Shown here: positions 33,589-44,826 of the stretch, piece by piece
Layout: each line of letters starts with the position of its first letter
Numbering within the stretch: the stretch's first letter is position 1
From: Notamacropus eugenii
Lineage: Eukaryota > Chordata > Mammalia > Diprotodontia > Macropodidae
Assembly (NCBI RefSeq): GCF_028372415.1
Contig: NC_092874.1
Location: forward strand, 55,403,865-55,467,864
Direction: 5' to 3'
DNA length: 64,000 nt
Notes under the pieces: model-generated
Told to the model about the DNA's origin: nothing
Databases searched by the model: none
The model's input: only the letters and a program-made list of their open reading frames with translations
Program-made: the position numbers and the translations under genes

Positions 33589-35328
33589 TTTTTCCCCAAA
33601 TTTATTAATTTGTTTTCAGTTTTCAACAATAGCTTCCATAAATTCCAAATTTTCTCCCCCTCCCTTCTCCCTCCCTCCCCAAGACAACATGCAGTTTTAA
33701 ATGGGTTCTACACATATATTCCTATTAAATACATTTTCACATTAGTCATGTTGCATAGAAGGATTGAAAAAAAATGGGAGAAACCATGAGAAAAACAAAA
33801 CATAACAAAGGAGAAAATAATCACTCCATTCTCTATTCCTGCTCCACAGTTTCTTCTCTGTATGTGGATGGCATTTTTATCATAAGTCCTTTGGAAATGT
33901 TTTAGGTCCTTGCTTTGCTGAGAAGGACTAAGTATCAAAATCAGTCCTCACACACTGTGGCTGTTACTATGTATAATGTTCTCCTGGTTCTGCTCACTTC
34001 ACTCAGCATCAGTTCATTTAAGTCCTTCCAGGTCTCTCTGAAGTCTTCCTGTTCATCATTTCTTATAGCACAATGGTATTCCATTACATTCATATACCAC
34101 AGTTTGTTCAGCCATTCCCCAATTGATGGTCATCTCTTCGATTTCCAGTTCTTGGCCACCACAAAAAAAGCTGCTATAAATATTTTTGTTAAACATGTGG
34201 GTCCTTTTCCCACTTTTATGATCTTTTTGGGATACAGATCTAGAAGTGGTATTGCTGGGTCAAAGAGTATGCATATTTTTATAGCTCTTTGGGCATAGTT
34301 CCAAATTGCTCTCCAGAATGGTTGGATCAACTCACAGCTCCACCAACAACGAATTAGAGTTCTAACTCTCCCACATCTTCTCCAGCATTTATCATCTTCC
34401 GTTTTGTCATGTTAGTCAATCTGATAGGTGTGATGTGGTACCTCAGAGTTGTTTTTATTTGCATCTCTCTAATCAATAGTGATTTAGAGAATTTTTCATA
34501 TGACTGTAGATAGCTTTAATTTTTTCCTCTGAAAACTGCCTGTTCATATCCTTTGACCAAACTTATCAATTGGTGAATGGCTTATATTCTTGTAAATTTG
34601 ATTCAGTTCTCTATATAGTTTAGCATTGAGGACTTTATCACAGACACTGGTTATAAAAATGCTTTCCTAGTTTTCTGCTTCCCTACTAATCTTGGTTGAA
34701 TTGACTTTGTGCAAAAACTTTTCAATTTAATGTAATCAAAGTTATTCATTTTGCATTTTATAATATTCTCTATCTCTTGTTTGGCCATAAAGTCCTCCAT
34801 TCTTCATAAATCTGACAAACTATTCCTTGCTCCCCTAGTTTGCTTATAGTATCAGCTTTTATACCTAAATTGTGTACCCATTTGGACTTTATTCCAGTAT
34901 ACAGTGTCAAGCATTGGTCTATACCCTGTTTCTGCCACACTATTTTCCAGTTTTCCCAGAAGTTTTTGTCAAACAGTGTGTTCTTATCCCAGAAGCTGGG
35001 GACCTTGGGTTTATCAAACAGTAGACTGCTATACTCATTGAGTACTATGACTTGAGTACCTAACCTATATTCCACTGGTCTACCCCTCTGTTTCTTAGCC
35101 AGTACCAAGTGGTTTTGAAGATTGCTGCTTCATAATACAATTTAAGATCTGGTATGGCTAGGCCACCTTCCCTAGCATTTCTTTTCATTAATTCCCTTGA
35201 TATTCTGAACCTTTTGTTTTTCAAGATGAAATCCGATATTATTTTTTCTAGCTCTAGAAAATAATTTTTTGGTAGTTTGATTGGTATGGCACTGAATAAG
35301 TAAATTAATTTAAGTAGAATTGTCATTT
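33589..35328 (-). mobile_element. 5'-truncated L1 with ORF2 C-terminal region, antisense
   Basis: The minus strand encodes ORF2-type segments: 'FILKNKRFRISRELMKRN' and 'GLAIPDLKLYYEAAI' (minus frame 35326-35060), then 'GIKSKWVHNLGIKADTISKL' (35108-34770), followed by the 3' UTR and a T-rich tail complement near 33590. Near-identical 18-mers at 33571-33588 and 35329-35346 (15 of 18, all differences transitions) fit a decayed target-site duplication. The frame shifts between the two ORF pieces, so it is dead. Confidence 0.85.
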
Positions 35329-36100
35329 TTATTGCCTTAGTCTTTACTGCTAGAGTTGCAGCATTGCACTGGTTTGTTTTCCCTGTGAAAGATGGGTCAC
35401 ATTCACTGGGAGCAACACTGTCTCTTGGGGAACTTTATTTAACCTTGAGCAGATGAGCTGGAAAATCTGAACCCAATTGAACCACAGAGCTCTTTTCTTT
35501 CCAGGAATTTTGGGAAATCTGATCTGAAGATGAAAAGAGGCAGCAAGTCTCTGGCTGGTGCTCTTCTACCGTAGCACATGCATTCATTGGAATTTATCAA
35601 AATCAACAGAGAAACTATTGGTCAACTTAATAGCCTGACAATATTAACTAAAAGAAAAGGTTTTCTGGGAAATAGTATAGTTTTTCAAAACTAATAGTTT
35701 TGTTTTGTTTCTAACGGTTGACTCCATAAGCCTCCCTATCTTAAAGTTGTTCTGCCCACGTTTGCCTCCATTGTATTTATTGCCTCTAAGGATTATTTGG
35801 CACCTAAACCCCATCCTGAAATATGTCACTAATTTCTCTTGGGTCAGTTTAGGAGCCACCTCCTGACCCCTCACTTCTTAGTCTTTTCCCCTTCCTCAAC
35901 TTGCCTGTGTGTGTACTATAATCTCTCCCCAAATACAGGTTGACTCTTTTAATGTATGGTGGATTAAAAATGTTTTAAAAATATAAAATATTTTCCAATT
36001 ATTTTAAATCTAAAATTCATTTTTAATGACACTCTGTTCTTCAAATATCAAGAAAATGCTGGCTTTTATTAGAAGGGATGCCACTTGGTTTTGGAATTTC

Positions 36101-36311
36101 TTGTTGTTCTGTCTGACTCTTCATGACCTCATTTGGGGTGTTCTTGGCAAAGATACTGGAGCAGTTTGCAATTTCCTTCTCATTTTATAGCTGAGGAAAC
36201 TGAGGCAAACAGGATTAAGTGACTTGTCTAGGGTCACACAGTTAGTAAGTATCTGAGGCCAGATTTGAACTCCAGGTCTGACATTCTATCCATTGAGCCA
36301 TTTAGCTATCC
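36101..36311 (-). repeat. WSINE1-type SINE, antisense
   Basis: 'ttgttgttctgtctgactct', 'gaggaaactgaggcaaacag' and 'ttctatccattgagccattt' in order. Confidence 0.88.
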
Positions 36312-36624
36312 TCAGTTTTGGAATCACTAAAACAGTATTACAGCACAGTGGGACCTCAGCATTCAGATATTAGCATATAGCAAAATCAGTGACTGTTGTG
36401 CTGGATCTGGGCTAGGTAAAGAACAGTCATTAATTAGGAATGCAGTAACAGGATGTTAATGTTAGTTGTGTACCCATGCTCTGTGGGACTAATGCCCTGG
36501 CTACCTAGAGCACCCTCTGTGTGTTTTTATTATGGGACCACTCATACTGAAAATCACAAATGGTAAAACTGATGATCATGATAGTTTCCTATATATAGTT
36601 CTAAAAATAATTTTCACTGGGATT

Positions 36625-36775
36625 TTGGAGGCAGTATGGTGTAATGCAAAGAGATCTGTCTATATGACTCTGCCCAAGTCATCCAATGTCCTCGATGTCC
36701 CTGACAATTCTCTAAGTCTATAAATTGCAAAACAGGCATTCATCCATGTTAATAGAGGGAGATTCCCTACTGGGA
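36625..36775 (+). repeat. MIR-type SINE, sense
   Basis: 'ttttggaggcagtatggtgt', 'caattctctaagtctataaa' and 'gttaatagagggagattccc' in order. Confidence 0.65.
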
Positions 36776-37024
36776 GTTCCGTATGCCAATGAAATAACAG
36801 ATCTGAACAAAAGAAAAGTTTAGGTTTTCTAATCTTGTATCTGGAGGAGGAAAATCACCTATAGATGTTTGTACATGTCCCTTTTGGCACCACTTAGCTA
36901 TCCAGTGGCCTAATCATTTAACCTGGAAAGACAAAAATCATGGAAAATTTTCATTTTTATAACTATTACTTATATATGTAGATAGTGACAGAGAGAGGTA
37001 ATGTAGTGGATAGAGAGCTGGTAT

Positions 37025-37720
37025 ATCCTGAAAATCAATTTGGAAATGTGTCCCCAAAGTCACTAAACTATGCATACATACCCTTTGACCTAGATATCCC
37101 CAACTTTCCGCAATAGAATGGGCAGATGAAAACAATTTGTGCCAACAGTCATGAGGACAGCTGAAGCAGGTGCTATGGAGTGCTTAAAGCTTGGTCAGAT
37201 ATTGAAGGTGCCAAGATCATCCACTGCATCCTGGGCCATTGCCAGTCTTCAAGAATTCTGTCTTGCCACTAGACTTTGATGACTCTGGAGGAGAGAGTGA
37301 GGCCTATGACTTTGTGCAACTCTGACTCATTTAAATCCAATTCACATGCAAATCAAGATATCACCCCCTGATGGCATTGGTCATCTGAAAATGAAAAATG
37401 AACAGCAACCCTTTGACCTAGCAATGTACTGCTAGGTCAATTCACCGAAGAGATAAATAAAAATAAGAGAGTCCCGTACACACAAAAATATTTATAGCTG
37501 TTCTTTTTGTCATGGCAAAGTACTAGAAACTAAAGTGATACCCATCAATTGATGAATAGCTGAAAAAAAACATGGCATATGAATGTAATAGAATACTGTT
37601 GCCTTGTAAGAAATGGTGAATGAGATAGTTTCATAGAAATCTGGGAAGACTAATTTAAGCTGATACAGACTGAAATTAGCAGAACCAGGAGAATAATTTA
37701 TATAACAAGAACAACATTGT
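37025..37720 (+). mobile_element. L1 ORF2 end / 3' UTR, sense, interrupted by an RTE-derived SINE
   Basis: The left piece (37025-37093) holds 'aaatcaatttggaaatgtgt' and 'ccctttgacctag'. The right piece (37409-37720) continues 'ctttgacctagcaatgtact', 'gatacccatcaattgatgaa' and 'ctgaaattagcagaaccagg'. The element is an old, degraded L1. Confidence 0.8.
37094..37408 (+). repeat. RTE-derived internally deleted element inserted in L1
   Basis: The body aligns with the 5' region of the RTE LINE at about 1223-1475 ('gaatgggcagatga', 'gagtgcttaaagcttggtca', 'gaggagagagtgaggc'). The last about 40 nt ('gatggcattggtcatctgaa') match its 3' terminus. A 13-mer, ccctttgacctag, flanks it exactly (37081-37093 and 37409-37421). 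Confidence 0.8.
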
Positions 37721-38039
37721 AAAGAAAATCACCTTTGAAAGACTTAAGAATGCTCTTTAATGTAATTAAAATTCTCAATTTTAGATGACAGAGAGGTAGT
37801 GCTTCTCTTTCTCTCTTTTTTAATAGTAGGTAGTGGGAGAGAGAAAAAACAATTTTTTTGTTAATTGAAGAAGAAAAAAAAGATAGAGAGCTGGCCCTGG
37901 AGTCAGGACAACTTAAGTTCAAATCTTATCTCTGAAATAATCTTTCTATGACAATGAATGGGCAAGTCACAAACTCTTAGTGCTCCACATAGCTCTCAAG
38001 GACTATAAGGAAATCACAAATCTGCCCCCCTCAAACATT

Positions 38040-38125
38040 TTATGCCCTGTTGTTATGACTAATCCCAATGCCTGAAATATGCATAAGTGGTGCTTAATAA
38101 CTATTTGTTGATTGGTTGGCTTTAT
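38040..38125 (+). mobile_element. L2 3'-end scrap, sense
   Basis: 'ccaatgcctgaaatatgcat' then 'ggtgcttaataactatttgt', the L2 terminal wording. Confidence 0.5.
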
Positions 38126-38185
38126 CTCATGAAATGTACAAAATATTGACAGTACATTTATAATTCCAACTATCATCTTTTTCAG

Positions 38186-38243
38186 TAATCAACAAGAAAG
38201 GAAAAAAATGAAGAAAACTAAGATGATCAGCCCATTAACATTG
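38186..38243 (+). CDS. ABCB4: ABCB4 second coding exon (basic N-terminal segment)
   Basis: A 58-nt exon between 'atctttttcag' and donor 'gtaagt'. Its first T completes Ser27; 19 further codons (28-46) read NQQERKKMKKTKMISPLTL. Human ABCB4 has a matching basic stretch ending in '...KMIGVLTL' directly before the TM1 exon. The exon ends in phase 0 and joins the Phe-Arg-Tyr of the next exon. It is a cytosolic Lys-rich segment upstream of TM1. The sequence is short and diverged but both splice sites, both phases and the 'KM..(x)LTL' ending fit. Confidence 0.87.
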
Positions 38244-38299
38244 GTAAGTTATGGACCATGTGTGTGATGTCTTTCCAATACAAAACTGATAATAAGGAT

Positions 38300-38465
38300 G
38301 GGGAAGGGAATAACCATTTACTAAGTGCTTACTATATGCCAGGAACTGTGTGAAGTACTTTACAGATTATCTCATTTGATCCTCACAGCAATCCTGGGAG
38401 TTAAGTGCTACTATGATCCCCATTTTACATTTCAGGAAACTGAGGCAGATAGTTTAAGTGACTCA
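38300..38465 (-). repeat. MIR/core-SINE-type element, antisense, truncated
   Basis: 'ctaagtgcttactatatgcc', 'gatcctcacagcaatcctgg' and 'caggaaactgaggcagatag' in order. Confidence 0.75.
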
Positions 38466-39089
38466 TGACAAACATATTTTAAAGTACTGTGTTCAGAATT
38501 ATCTGCTAGCCACTTTAGGAGTTAGAAGGTTCTTTCCCTTCACTAGGCTGTAATATCCTGAGAGAGTTGTATTAGGTGTTCACTGACTTCTCCAACAGCT
38601 CTAAAATCCTATGATCCTTGAGGGCCCTGGCATGGGATTTCAAGTCTGTCAGAGACCTTAGAGAAGTCTAGTCCAACTCTCTCAGGATATTACTGTCTAG
38701 AGAAGGGAAAAGACAGTGACATGCACAACTATAATATCCAATATTGAGTGTATTAGAGAGGGTCAAAAGACAGTCTAGTAGCCAGTCAGGTCTGAGGGTA
38801 GGGGTCATTACAACTAGTTGGAGCAGGGAAAGTTACTTGGATGAAGTAACATTTGAGCTGAGCTTTAAAGGATGGATAGGAATCTAAAAGGCAAAAAGAG
38901 TCTATTTCAGGCATCAGGGCTAAGGCATTGCCCATGGCTAGTGCTGGAGGAAGCAAGGCAGACATCTGCTTATGGCCCAACATAGTGAAGTGAGAAAGAA
39001 AAAGGGGCAAAAATTGATACTATTTATGTTGTATTTTGTATGCATGCACATGTTTAATGCCTGAAAATTTTGCTCTTCATAGACATTAG

Positions 39090-39400
39090 GTATTTGTTTA
39101 GTGTCAAGTCATGGTCAATAAGGAGACATTTATTCTGTCAGGCACTGAGGATACAAGTGCTGAGTATACAAAGAAAGGCAAAAGACAGTCCCTGTTCTCA
39201 AGGCTCATAGTCTAATAGGGTAAACCACATACAAACCAGCTATGTACAAGCAAAGTAGAGTATATTGCAGAGAGATCTGTCTGCAGAAGGAAAGCCCTAG
39301 CATTAAAGGGAATTAGGAAAGAAGGTGGGATTTTAGCTGAGACAAACAGAGTTTCAGAGACATGCCAGTAAGTATCTAACACTGGGTTTGAACTCAGGTC
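39090..39400 (-). repeat. MAR1-like core-SINE family member
   Basis: 'caggcactgaggatacaagt', 'aaaggcaaaagacagtccct', 'gctcatagtctaatagggta' and 'agaaggtgggattttagctg' in order. The family name is from memory and the orientation is nominal. Confidence 0.6.
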
Positions 39401-39544
39401 TTCCTGACTTGCAAGTTGAGCACTCCTAGGGGTACACATCTTTAGCATCTAACTGTGTGCTTTGTACATAGTAAATAGTTAACAAATATTTGTAGACTTA
39501 GATAGAACTAGAGGAAAAAATGGATTAAATAAGATAGTTCAAAT

Positions 39545-39745
39545 CCTCCCCCCTTCTACAACACTCCCCTGATATTAGTGCCTTCCCTATAACATTACCT
39601 TCCATTTATATTGAATATATCTTGTATACATCTATTTATTTACATATTGTCTCCTTGAGTGGGAGCTTCTTGAGGGCAGGAAGTACCCTCAATGCTTGGT
39701 AAAGTGCCCTTAATAAATGCTTGTTGACTTTTGACTAAACAGTAA
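39545..39745 (+). mobile_element. L2 3'-end fragment, sense
   Basis: 'atattgtctccttgagtggg', 'gagcttcttgagggcaggaa' and 'cttaataaatgcttgttgac' are the L2 terminal motifs in order. Confidence 0.75.
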
Positions 39746-39944
39746 GAGTTGATATGCTGAAATCTACTCCGTGTGTAGAGGGCTGATGGTCTAGCAGAGT
39801 GGTCTTTTAAGTGAAGAAGTAGTCTGTAAGCTTACATTCTCTTTAGCCTATATTTGGAATTTAGCTCTAAAGAAGCAAGCTGTCTACAGGGTGATTATTA
39901 TAATTATTGTTGCTGCCACTTATCATTTGTGATAGTGAAAAGAT

Positions 39945-40300
39945 TGCTGAATTAAAGGGAGAGGACCAGCATCTGCCACTGACCACTCATGTGACCTTGG
40001 ACAAGTCACTTATCCCTCTCTGGATCTCACTGGTAAAATGTAGAATTTAAGCTACATCAGTGGAAGAAGGGAGGAAGACCTGAATTTAAATTCAGCCTCA
40101 GAAACTTAGTAGAAACTTAGTAGCTGTGTTTCCCTGGGCAAGTCACTTAACCCCTGTCTGTCTCAGTTTCCTCAACTGTAAAATGGGGATGATAATAATA
40201 GCACTTATCTCACAAGACTGTTGTCAGAATAGTTGAGATAATAGTTATAAAAGCACTTAGCATAGCACCTGGCACATAGTAGGCATCTTCTTGCTTCCTT
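39945..40300 (+). repeat. Two adjacent MIR/core-SINE-type elements, sense
   Basis: The first has 'tgtgaccttggacaagtcac' (about 39990). The second has 'gggcaagtcacttaacccct', 'ttcctcaactgtaaaatggg' and 'agcacctggcacatagtagg' (40080-40285). Confidence 0.75.
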
Positions 40301-40571
40301 GCTGTGCTCAAAGGTCCTGAAGCTATACTTTATAAAGAACCAACCTTCATTTCAACTTCTATTTAAAAATGCTGAAGACAGCCTTTTGTCTGCTTTTGCT
40401 CTGAAATGAAGATTAATCTTACTTCAGTCACCAAATATTCCCAAAGGACTCATTAGTAGCTCATGCAACTTTCTCTGCAGTTTGAGTGAAAAAAAGAGAA
40501 GTGGGTGAGGGGGAGGTGAGGCCAAGGATAGTGTTTTTTAAGAAGCCTTTGTTCCCCTTTTTTACTGGCAT

Positions 40572-40602
<31 letters not shown>
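40572..40602. repeat. (TTG)n trinucleotide repeat
   Basis: About ten TTG units; the poly-Gln and poly-Cys frames across it are artefacts of the repeat. Confidence 0.95.
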
Positions 40603-41888
40603 AGAGGGTGGGCCAAGAAATCAGCTTCAGAAGGGCTTTTTGCCTGCATCAGGGGATGGAGAATAGGGAAGGAAACCATGAGACTGAGTTCAGCACCACA
40701 GTGACCAAGGGGAGAAGAGAAGCTGATTTAAAACAGCTGTTAGCAGAAGTTGACAGGAAATCAAGTGAACCAATCCTGGGAGCCCCCAGAAGCAATGAAA
40801 GGGGGATCTCAGAGGCAGAGGAAAGGAGAGAGAGGCAAAGGGGACAGAGAGGTCACAGAGGCTAGAGATGGTGTTGGGAACTGAGAAACAGCAAATAGGT
40901 CAGTTGGCTAGATTGTAGGATATGAGGAAATGAGGAAAGTGGAAGACTGGAAGGGTAGGAAGAGAAGCCAAGTGGTGGAGAGTTTATCTGCCAAGGTGAC
41001 CTCATCTAGATCAAGGCAAAATGTCCTGTCACCCAGTCCTTTGTTCTGCCTGCTCAAAGGTCAGATGTTGTGACTTATCCTCAGTAGTACTCTCTAATCC
41101 TCCCCAAATCTGTGACCTTTCCAGGAAGACACGGATAGGGGAAACCTTCCTCCCCTGACCCCAACCTCTCAGGAAAGATCGAGTGAATGCAAGATGAGTT
41201 GATTTACAGGGAAGAGTAAATTCATAGATAATGGAGAAGGTCCAAGAAATCCTCATGCTAGAAATTTAGCTGACTGACTTCCTACGCTTGGTCCATTCCA
41301 GTGAGCAGCCCAAGAGATCCTCATATTTGTGCCATTGACCCCATCTTCAGTCCCCAAGTTCACCAAGATACCCATTTCTTTACAAAGAGAAACACAGAAG
41401 GAAAGAAGAGGGAAGGGAGAAAGAAACAGTCATTCAGAAAGATTACAGTATAGACAGACAGAAAGATGTGGCAAAAAAAGGACAGGTTTTCTGTCTGTAA
41501 CTGAGACTTTAGGAAACTGCCCTAATCTCTGGGCTTCTGGATGTCAAGTGTTATCACCTGTTATCACTAACCTTTGAAGCCCTCACTTCTCATTGCCAAA
41601 GCTTCAGCTGAAGTGCTGGACTGTTAACACTTCAGCCCCTGGAAAAAGTAATTTTCAGTGCATTAGCAATAGTAATATTATCTGGACAGATGAAATAAGC
41701 CTACATGCTCAATTTAGCTCCTGACCTATGGAGCAAGAAGTTAGATCAAATAGCATAGTTACCAGAGAAGCATCTTGTTTCTGTGGAGAGAGACTCTGTC
41801 CCTGGGAAGACAGTCAAGCCTGCCTGGAACACTCACTGATGGTGGGAACAAGGGCTACTTACTCACTCAGCCACTTTGTGCCTAAGAT

Positions 41889-42110
41889 GAAGGCAGCTGG
41901 GTGTTTCAGTGGATAGTCAGGAGTTAGGAAGACTCATCTTCATGAGTTCAGATCCTGTCTCAGACACTTACTAGCTAGGCAAGCCACCTAACACTGTTTG
42001 CCTCAGTTTCCTCATCTGTAAAATGAACTGGAGAAAGAAATGGCAAACCACTCCAGTATCTTAGTCAAGAAAACCCCAAATGGGGTCACAAAGAATCAAA
42101 CACAGCTGAA
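41889..42110 (+). repeat. WSINE1-type SINE, sense
   Basis: 'gaaggcagctgggtgtttca', 'gagttcagatcctgtctcag', 'cctcatctgtaaaatgaact' and 'aaatggggtcacaaagaatc' in order. Its expected tail resumes at 45178 after the composite insertion. Confidence 0.88.
42091..42110. repeat. Target-site duplication, left copy (composite insertion)
   Basis: A 20-mer of SINE tail, aagaatcaaacacagctgaa, repeated at 45158-45177 with one mismatch (G/A). Confidence 0.65.
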
Positions 42111-42275
42111 AAGAAAATCTGACTTTCAAACACAAGAATGAAGAGAAGCATGAAAAGGTGAACAGCAAAGAGAAGTCATAAGGGACTTACTAAAGTTGAA
42201 CTGTTTACATTCCTACATGGAAAGACAATATTTGTAACTCTTGAAACTTTTCAGTATCTGGGTACTGGGTGGGAT

Positions 42276-42311
42276 TACACACACACACATGCACACACGC
42301 ACACACACATA
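42276..42311. repeat. (CA)n-rich microsatellite
   Basis: CA repeats broken by TG and CG units inside the first block of the composite unit. Confidence 0.85.
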
Positions 42312-43145
42312 GAGACAGAGTGCACAGAGTGAATTCAAGAGGATGGGCTCATATCTTAAAAAAATGAAATCAAGCAGTGAGAGAGAAATATATTGGGAGG
42401 AGAAAGGGAGAAATGGAATGGGGCAAATTATCTCTCATAAAAGAGGCAAACAAAAGACTTATTAGTGGAGGGATAAAGAGAGGAGGTGAGAGAAAAACAT
42501 GAAGCTTACTCTCATCACATTCCACTAAAGGAAGGAATAAAATGCACACTCATTTTGGTATGAAAACCTATCTTACAATACAGGAAAGTGGGGGATAAGG
42601 GGATAAGCAGGGTGGGGGGGATGATGGAAGGGAAGACATGGGGAGGAGGGAGCAATTTGAGGTCGACACTCATGGGGAGGGGCAGGATCAAAAGAGAATA
42701 GAAGTAATGGGGGACAGGATAGTATGGAGGGAAATATAAATAGTCTTATACAACACAACTATTATGGAAGTCATTTGCAAAACTACACAGATTTGGCCTA
42801 TATTGAATTGCTTGCCTTCCAAAGGGAAGGGGTGGAGAGGGAGGGAGGTAAAGAAGTTGGAACTCAAAGTGTTAGGAACAACTGTCGAGTAATGTTCTTG
42901 CCGCTAGGAAATAAGAAATACAGGTAAAGGGGTATAGAAAGTTATCTGGCCCTACAGGACAAAAGAGAAGATGGAGACAAGGACAGAGAGGGATGACAGA
43001 AGAGAGAGCAGATTGGTCATAGGGGCAATTAGAATGCTTGGTGTTTGGGGGGGGAGGGGACAAAAGGGGAGAAAATTTGTAACCCAAAATTTTGTGAAAA
43101 TGAATGTTAAAAGTTAAATAAATAAATTAATTAAAAAATATATAT
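42311..43145 (+). mobile_element. L1 3'-UTR-like block
   Basis: It includes 'ctatattgaattgcttgcct', 'ggagagggagggaggtaaag', 'aacccaaaattttgtgaaaa', 'tgaatgttaaaagttaaata' and an AT-rich tail. These are end features of marsupial L1s. The long purine-rich body (42380-42720) is not one I can name. Confidence 0.5.
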
Positions 43146-43149
43146 ATAT

Positions 43150-44825
43150 AAAATAAAAAATGAAAAGGGTTAATACATCACTAATGAAGATAAAATTAAA
43201 ACAATTATAAGGAGTTATTTTAGCTAATTATATGCCAATAAATTTAATAATTTAAGTGAGCAACTGATCCCAATATTAAATAAATTAGTTGGAATAATAG
43301 GCCAAGAAAGGATCCTACTAAATTCCTTTTACGAAACAAGTATGATATTGATATATAAATCAGGAAGAATAAAAACTGAGAAAGTTAAGTATGGACCAAT
43401 TTCGTTAATGCATATGGATGCAAAAATCCTAAATGTAATGTTAAATAAAAGATTACAGCAATATATTACAAAGATCATACATTATGACAAGTGGAATTTA
43501 TACCAGGAATGTAGGGATTGTTTAATATACAGAAAATTATTAATAATTGATTATATCCATAATAGTAGTTTAAAAAGATTACATCAATCAATGCAGAAAG
43601 TTTTTGATAAAGTACAACACCCCCTTCTATTACAAACACTTGAAAGTATTGGTATAAATGGATTTTTTCTTAAACTGATAAAAAATCATTTATCTAAAAC
43701 CATTAGCAAGCATTATTTGTAATGAGGATAAACTAGAGACCCTTCCAGTAAGATTACATGTGAAACTACGATGCCCATTGTTACCAGTGTTATTCAGTAT
43801 TATATTGGAAAGCCTGACAATGCCAGTAAGAGAAGAAAAAGAAATAAAATGAAGCAAAATAGGAAATGAGGCAATAAAGCTATGTCTTTTTGCAGATGAT
43901 ATTATGATATCCCAAAGACTCAACTGAAAAGTGAATTGAAAGAATTCATAATTTTAGCAGGTACCAGTACAATTATCAGGATATAAAGAAAATCCACGTA
44001 AATTATCATCATTCCTATATGTTACCAACAAAACTTTTCAAGGAGAGATAGTTAATAATACCTCCATTTAAAATAACCCTAAACATTATAAAATACCTAG
44101 AAGTACACCTTCCAAAACAAACCCAGGAACTATATAAACAAAATTATTTTAAAAATTATATAAATAAAATCATATTTAAGTAGTTGGAGAAATGTTCATG
44201 GGTAGGCTAACCCTAAAAAATGACAATTTTATCTAAACTAATTTATATATTCAATGCCATCCCAATTAAATTACAAATGTTTTTTTTTTTCCTGAATTAG
44301 AAAAAATAGTGACAAAATTCATTTGGAAGAAAAGAAAGCCAGGAATATAGAAGAAACTAATGAAAAAAATGTAAAGGAAGGAGGCTTAGCATCCAATCTT
44401 AAACTATATTAGAAAGTAGTCATTTTCAAAATTATCTGGTACTGGCTAAGAAACAGAAAGCTAGATCAATGGAACAGAGCAGACATACAATTTACAGCAG
44501 CAGATAAATAGAGTAACCTTGTATTTGACAAGTGGGATAAGAAGTCATCATTTGTAAAAATTTTGGGGAAAACTGGAAAGCAGTCTGTCGGAAATTGGGC
44601 ACAGACCATTATTTTACACCATTTATCAAGATGAATTCAAAATGGGTACACGAACTAGATATAAAGAGAGATATTACAAGAAAACTAGAAGAACATGCAA
44701 CATGTTATTTATCAAACTTATGGATAGGTGAACAATTTATGGACAAACAAGAGATAGAAAGTAGAGTGATGCATAAAATGGATACTTTTGATTACATTAA
44801 GTTATAAATAAAGCAAATATATCCA
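43150..44825 (+). mobile_element. L1 ORF2 fragment (reverse-transcriptase region to near the ORF2 end), truncated at both ends
   Basis: The longest clean frame (43342-43722) has '[20 protein letters not shown]' (RT motif 1/2 type) and '[20 protein letters not shown]' (motif A type). A later 'LFADDIMI'-like word appears at about 43888-43911, and the L1 C-terminal 'MDTFDYIKL' near 44780-44805. Many stops and frameshifts. It lacks its own 3' UTR and A-tail, which is unusual for a normal L1 copy. Confidence 0.8.
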
Positions 44826-44826
44826 A

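Larger units (their letters stand above)
21266..38185 (+). other. ABCB4: ABCB4 intron after the first coding exon (16.9 kb)
   Basis: It begins 'gtccgt' and ends 'ctttttcag'. A TATAAAAG word at 21372-21379 lies just inside. Contents include MIR-type SINEs, hAT-like remnants (23284-23475, 24086-24277, 26475-26820), several WSINE1-type SINEs, an L1 fragment (25215-26130), nested L1s (32700-35328) and an L1 carrying an RTE-derived SINE (37025-37720). Nothing assignable in 21400-22260, 24290-25200, 27270-27950, 30000-30590 and 35350-36095. No coding exon other than those listed is seen. Confidence 0.85.

Noticed and set aside
34770..35326. Two minus-strand ORFs as host genes
   Set aside because: Both are ORF2 C-terminal pieces of one 5'-truncated antisense L1.
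40572..40602. CRISPR-like or other regularly spaced arrays
   Set aside because: All tandem runs in the window are simple microsatellites without spacers, and the genome is mammalian.
40461..40704. Poly-Gln or poly-Cys protein
   Set aside because: The homopolymer residues come only from a (TTG)n repeat, with no other coding evidence.
43342..43722. 126-codon ORF as a standalone gene
   Set aside because: It is an L1 ORF2 reverse-transcriptase fragment; the surrounding frames are broken.
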